The notes below the pieces were generated by a model. The model made no database searches. It saw only the letters and a list, made by a program, of their open reading frames with translations, and had not been told where the DNA came from. Shown here in pieces: positions 60,283-64,000 of a stretch of 64,000 bases of DNA (within the stretch, counting starts at the first letter, position 1; every line of letters begins with the position of its first letter). The position numbers were made by a program, and so were the translations under genes. Source of the DNA: an uncultured Oscillospiraceae bacterium (lineage in GTDB: Bacteria; Bacillota; Clostridia; Oscillospirales; Oscillospiraceae); assembly GCA_905233385.1 (NCBI GenBank), contig CAJOEH010000006.1:1-64000 (forward strand). Direction: 5' to 3'.

Positions 60283-60472
60283 ACGCTCGGCAGCGATATT
60301 TGCCCTGCGCGCAAGCGATATGCACCAAAGGTGCGCGATATGTGCCGTTGGCACGCGATATGTTCGCTTCGCGAACGCGGGCAAATATCATATCGCATCG
60401 AGCTTAAGCGAGATATATCGCAGCGGCAGATGCCGCTATATCGCGTTTTGCATTGATGCAAAACATATCGCA
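60269..60472. repeat. Symmetric multi-hairpin array: 4 x GCGATAT then 4 x ATATCGC, separated by different short hairpins
   Basis: GCGATAT at 60293, 60315, 60335, 60355; ATATCGC at 60390, 60415, 60438, 60465; outer GATATTTGCCC/GGGCAAATATC; hairpins GCACCAAAGGTGC, GTGCCGTTGGCAC, GTTCGCTTCGCGAAC, AGCGGCAGATGCCGCT, GTTTTGCATTGATGCAAAAC. Confidence 0.9.
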
Positions 60473-60499
60473 AATACTCCCTGCTTGCACAAACAGACG

Positions 60500-60553
60500 A
60501 AAAATACCGACTGAAACGGGACTTGCATCCTTTCTCAGTCGGTATTTCTTTAT
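60500..60553. terminator. Bidirectional terminator
   Basis: AAAAATACCGACTGAAACGGGACTTGCATCCTTTCTCAGTCGGTATTTCTTT. Confidence 0.7.
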
Positions 60554-60571
60554 CGCGCCGTCAGGCGCAAG

Positions 60572-61069
60572 TCACTTCTGCTGAAACGCCTCCCAGCCCT
60601 GCTGGCGGGCGTAGAAGGAAGCCGAGAGGAAGCGCGAAAGCAGCGCCTGCGCGAGCGAGCCGTCCGCCGCCGGCGCGAGCAGGAGACAGTCTTTGCCGTC
60701 CTGCCGGACCAGCGCGGCGATCTCCATCTCGTTCGACATCACGGCGGCCGCGTCGGCCTCTCCCGCGACGTAGTATTTCCCGTCGAAGGTGAGGCGGAGA
60801 TCGCAGACCTCCTGCCCGTCTGTTTGGAGCGAACCTTTGAAGATCGGCTCGTCCTTGCTGAACGCGTAGGTCAGGACGTCCCCCTGCAAGCGGACCGTGC
60901 AGGACGCGCTCTCTCCGTCGGGATAGAGCAGAACGCCCGGCTGTTCGGCGGAACACCCCTCCTTTTCGGGAACGAACAGGAGGATCAGGGTCAGAATGGC
61001 CGCGATCGCAAGCGTCGCGCCGAGGAGGATCTTCAGATTGCGTTTATTGGCGCGCGGCTTCGCGATCAT
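60572..61069 (-). CDS. Hypothetical protein with N-terminal TM anchor
   Basis: KILLGATLAIAAILTLILLFVPEKEG; start overlaps the stop of the upstream SPFH gene. Confidence 0.6.
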   Translation of the reverse strand: MIAKPRANKRNLKILLGATLAIAAILTLILLFVPEKEGCSAEQPGVLLYPDGESASCTVRLQGDVLTYAFSKDEPIFKGSLQTDGQEVCDLRLTFDGKYYVAGEADAAAVMSNEMEIAALVRQDGKDCLLLAPAADGSLAQALLSRFLSASFYARQQGWEAFQQK

Positions 61070-61977
61070 TTCTTCGCGCTCTCCACCAGACCGGCCGCCA
61101 GACCGGCAAGGCCCTGGATCTCGGACGGAATGATGATCTTCGTCGCCTGGCCGTCCGCGATCTTCTGCATGGCCTCGAGCGCCTTGAGCTTGATGACCTG
61201 GTCGTTCGGGCAGGCCTCGTTCAGCATCCGCATCGCCTCGGCCGTCGCCTTCTGCACGGCGAGGATCGCCTCTGCCTGACCTTCAGCGCGGAGGATGGCC
61301 GCCTGCTTCTCCGCGTCGGCGCGGAGGATGGCGGATTCCTTTTCGCCCTCGGCGACGAGGATCTGCGAGTGCTTGGTGCCTTCGGCCTGGAGGATCGCCT
61401 GACGGCGGTCGCGCTCGGCCTTCATCTGCTTCTCCATGGAGTTCTGGATGTCCTGCGGCGGCAGGATGTTCTTCAGCTCCACGCGCGTGACCTTGATGCC
61501 CCACGGGTCGGTCGCCTCGTCGAGGATGGAGCGCATGTTCGTGTTGATAAGGTCGCGCGAGGTCAGCGTCTGGTCGAGCTCAAGGTCGCCGATGATGTTA
61601 CGCAGGGTGGTCGCGGTCAGGTTTTCCATCGCCATCATGGGATGCTCCACGCCGTAGGTGTAGAGCTTCGGGTCGGTGATCTGGAAGTACACGACCGTGT
61701 CGATCTGCATGGTGACGTTATCCTTGGTGATGACGGGCTGGGGCGGGTAGTCGAGCACCTGCTCCTTGAGGCTGACGCGCTTGGCGATCCGCTCGATGAA
61801 CGGGATCTTGAAGTGGATGCCCACCTCCCAGACGGTCGAGAACGCGCCGAGCCGCTCAATGACGAAGGCGCGGGACTGCTGGACGATCGAGATGTTTTTG
61901 ATCAGGATGATGAACAGGACGACCGCGACGGCCGCGATCAGGATGATACCGGAATTGTTGCTGATAAATTCGCTCAT
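61066..61977 (-). CDS. SPFH/Band 7 domain protein (QmcA/stomatin-like)
   Basis: IVQQSRAFVIERLGAFSTVWEVGIHFKIPFIERIAKRVSLKEQVLDYPPQPVITKDNVTMQID. Confidence 0.93.
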   Translation of the reverse strand: MSEFISNNSGIILIAAVAVVLFIILIKNISIVQQSRAFVIERLGAFSTVWEVGIHFKIPFIERIAKRVSLKEQVLDYPPQPVITKDNVTMQIDTVVYFQITDPKLYTYGVEHPMMAMENLTATTLRNIIGDLELDQTLTSRDLINTNMRSILDEATDPWGIKVTRVELKNILPPQDIQNSMEKQMKAERDRRQAILQAEGTKHSQILVAEGEKESAILRADAEKQAAILRAEGQAEAILAVQKATAEAMRMLNEACPNDQVIKLKALEAMQKIADGQATKIIIPSEIQGLAGLAAGLVESAKK

Positions 61978-62420
61978 TTTACTTCCTCCTTTACAAGTTC
62001 CACGAACACTTTCACGCCTTCGATCTTCGTGACGCGGACGACCGCGTCCTTTTCGATGGGCGTGTCGTCGGCGCTTCTCGCCGTCCATTCCACGCCGCCG
62101 ATCTTCACCGCGCCTTCGCCGCGCAGGTTGTCGATCGCAGCGGTCACGACGGCGGTCTTGCCGAGGTTACTGCTGACGTTGGTCGGGACGGTGCGGGCCT
62201 TCATGTATTTTCGCGCGATCGGACGCAGCAGCAGAAGCAGCGCGGCGGAAACGACGAAAAACAGAACGACCTGGAGCCAGACCGGCAGACCGAGCAGGGC
62301 GGCGAGCATGGCGACCAGCGAGCCGCCGATGAACCACACGGACACCAGCGCGCTGGTGGACGCTTCGAGGATCGCGAACAGCACGAGCGCCGCGAGCCAG
62401 ATCCATTCCATACTGGGCAT
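61974..62420 (-). CDS. NfeD family protein
   Basis: MPSMEWIWLAALVLFAILEASTSALVSVWFIGGSLVAMLAA...LGKTAVVTAAIDNLRGEGAVKIGGVEWTARS. Confidence 0.9.
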   Translation of the reverse strand: MPSMEWIWLAALVLFAILEASTSALVSVWFIGGSLVAMLAALLGLPVWLQVVLFFVVSAALLLLLRPIARKYMKARTVPTNVSSNLGKTAVVTAAIDNLRGEGAVKIGGVEWTARSADDTPIEKDAVVRVTKIEGVKVFVELVKEEVK

Positions 62421-62529
62421 AATGCCACCTCCTTTTACAGATATAGTGTGCCACAATTCGTCACGGAAGTCAAGCGGTACAGTTTGGGAATGCGATGTGT
62501 AATGCACAATGCACAATGTGATTCCATCC

Positions 62530-62725
62530 GTGTCATTGCGAGACCGACGAAGTCGGCCGTGGCTGCGCAGCCGTTGGCGGCTCTGCCGCCTTACGGATGC
62601 GGCGTACCCCCTGCGGGTGCAATCTGTGCGTGTCGATGAGGGACACTATTCCGCAAAACGGTGCACATGCCATACCTGCGACGGACAGATTGCCGCGGTT
62701 TGCTGCGCAAACCTCGCAATGACAT
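62530..62725. repeat. Family A hairpin element
   Basis: GTGTCATTGCGAGACCGACGAAGTCGGCCGTGG...GACGGACAGATTGCCGCGGTTTGCTGCGCAAACCTCGCAATGACA. Confidence 0.85.
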
Positions 62726-62771
62726 AATCGAAAGAAACAGGGCTTCTGCAAGCTGCGGAAGCCCTTGTGTG

Positions 62772-63599
62772 TTATCTCTGCATGGCAGGAACTTCGTCCA
62801 TGTCGGTGCGGAGGTTCGAGTCGGAGATCAGGTGGCGCGGGCAGATCGCCGCGCACCGGCCGCAGGAGACGCACTTGCTGTAGTCGATCACCGCCAGATT
62901 GTCGACGATGTGGATCGCGTCGTGCTCGCACTCCCTCTCGCACAGGTGGCAGCCGAGACAGCCGACGTCGCAGACCTTGCGGGTCTTTGCGCCGCGGTCA
63001 TGGTTGGAGCAGGCGATGACGATGTCGGCGTCGTAGGTGACGGGGACGATGACCTTCCGCGGGCAGGCCTCCACGCACTGCATGCAGCCGGTGCACTTGT
63101 CCGCGTCCACGCGGGCGACGCCGTCGATCACGTGGATCGCGTCGAATTTGCAGACGGTCGTGCAGGTGCCGAAGCCGAGACAGCTGAACGGGCAGGCGGA
63201 CGGGCCGTTGCCGGTGACGAACATCGCACTGCGGCAGTCGGCGATGCCGTCGTACCGCGCCTTGGACAGATGATGCCGGCCGCGGCACTTGACCATGGCG
63301 ACCTTTTTCTCGACCTCCACGGCCTCCACCCCCATGATCGCGGACATCTGCTTCGCCGATTCCGCGCCGCCGGCGGCGCACAGGCCGATCTTTGCCTTGC
63401 CGTCGAGCACCGCCTGCGCGTAGGCCTGGCAGCCGGCGTAGCCGCAGCCGCCGCAGTTCGCGCCGGGCAGGGCCGCCGTCAGCTTCGGCAGACGCTCGTC
63501 CACCTTGACGGCGAAGATCTTGGAGGCGATCGCCAGGATCGCGCCGAACACCGCGCCGAGCGCGGCGAGGACGGCGACCGCATAAAGAACTTTATCCAT
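62772..63599 (-). CDS. rnfB: Electron transport complex Rnf, subunit B
   Basis: PGANCGGCGYAGCQAYA; multiple CxxCxxCxxxC [4Fe-4S] motifs. Confidence 0.95.
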   Translation of the reverse strand: MDKVLYAVAVLAALGAVFGAILAIASKIFAVKVDERLPKLTAALPGANCGGCGYAGCQAYAQAVLDGKAKIGLCAAGGAESAKQMSAIMGVEAVEVEKKVAMVKCRGRHHLSKARYDGIADCRSAMFVTGNGPSACPFSCLGFGTCTTVCKFDAIHVIDGVARVDADKCTGCMQCVEACPRKVIVPVTYDADIVIACSNHDRGAKTRKVCDVGCLGCHLCERECEHDAIHIVDNLAVIDYSKCVSCGRCAAICPRHLISDSNLRTDMDEVPAMQR

Positions 63600-63611
63600 A
63601 CCGGCACCTCC

Positions 63612-64000
63612 TTAACCGAAGACCTTGAAGCCGGAGAAGCCCATAAAGGACAGCGCCAGCAGGCCGGCGGCGATCAGCGCGAGCGGGAAGCCGCGGAACG
63701 CCTTGGGGCAGTCGCAGTCTTCCAGCCGCTGCCGCACGGACGAGAACAGGACGATGGCGAGGGTGAAACCGATACCGCCGGTCACGCCGTAGATCACGGA
63801 CTCAATGAACGTATAGCCGTTCTGGATGTTCAGCAGAGCCACGCCGAGGACGGCGCAGTTGGTGGTGATCAGCGGCAGGTAGATGCCGAGCGCCTGATAC
63901 AGCGCGGGCAGGACCTTCTGCAGGAACATCTCGACGAACTGCACGAGGGCGGCGATCACGAGGATAAAGACCACGGTCTGCATGAATTCCAGACCCAGCG
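63612..64000 (-). CDS. rnfA: Electron transport complex Rnf, subunit A (5' end beyond window)
   Basis: QTVVFILVIAALVQFVEMFLQKVLPALYQALGIYLPLITTNCAVLGVALLN; this is internal RnfA sequence, so the true start lies outside. Confidence 0.9.
   Translation of the reverse strand, partial: LGLEFMQTVVFILVIAALVQFVEMFLQKVLPALYQALGIYLPLITTNCAVLGVALLNIQNGYTFIESVIYGVTGGIGFTLAIVLFSSVRQRLEDCDCPKAFRGFPLALIAAGLLALSFMGFSGFKVFG

Noticed and set aside
60269-60472. GCGATAT array as a CRISPR array
   Set aside because: Repeats are 7 bp, reverse orientation half-way, and the spacers are self-complementary hairpins.

Overview
64 kb of a high-GC Clostridia-type genome; gene content suggests an Oscillospiraceae-like gut Firmicute (taxonomy is inference). 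The coding part is mostly housekeeping: a surface-glycan locus (GT4-CsaB fusion, O-antigen ligase), asd-lysC-hom/thrC, dapF, a TPP riboswitch with thiT, a PNP-mtnA-class II aldolase operon, rluD-lspA-rnhA-lepA, CIRCE-hrcA-grpE-dnaK-dnaJ, glyQS, an LTA synthase-like gene, split transketolase, a cysteine desulfurase, prfC, znuABC, SPFH/NfeD and rnfB/rnfA (cut by the window edge). Most of the unusual signal is in the intergenic DNA. It includes: (i) family A, a dispersed 'TCATTGC..GCAAT' hairpin element whose inner stems differ between copies but keep pairing; (ii) family B, a double-hairpin 'GTAGGGAGGC' element, including two ~140 bp inverted composite copies flanking ~8.7 kb; (iii) four 26-bp dif/Xer-like palindromes occurring as two pairs; (iv) a symmetric 4+4 GCGATAT/ATATCGC multi-hairpin array at 60.3-60.5 kb; (v) a regulatory module with an in-frame XRE-TadA fusion divergent from a small sigma-like operon whose promoter is covered by twin TACAC-N5-GTGTA operators; (vi) terminator-derived tandem repeats that supply a Shine-Dalgarno to a 53-aa ORF; (vii) tandem truncated 5S rRNA tails. 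All calls are by eye from sequence and the supplied ORF track; no searches were run.
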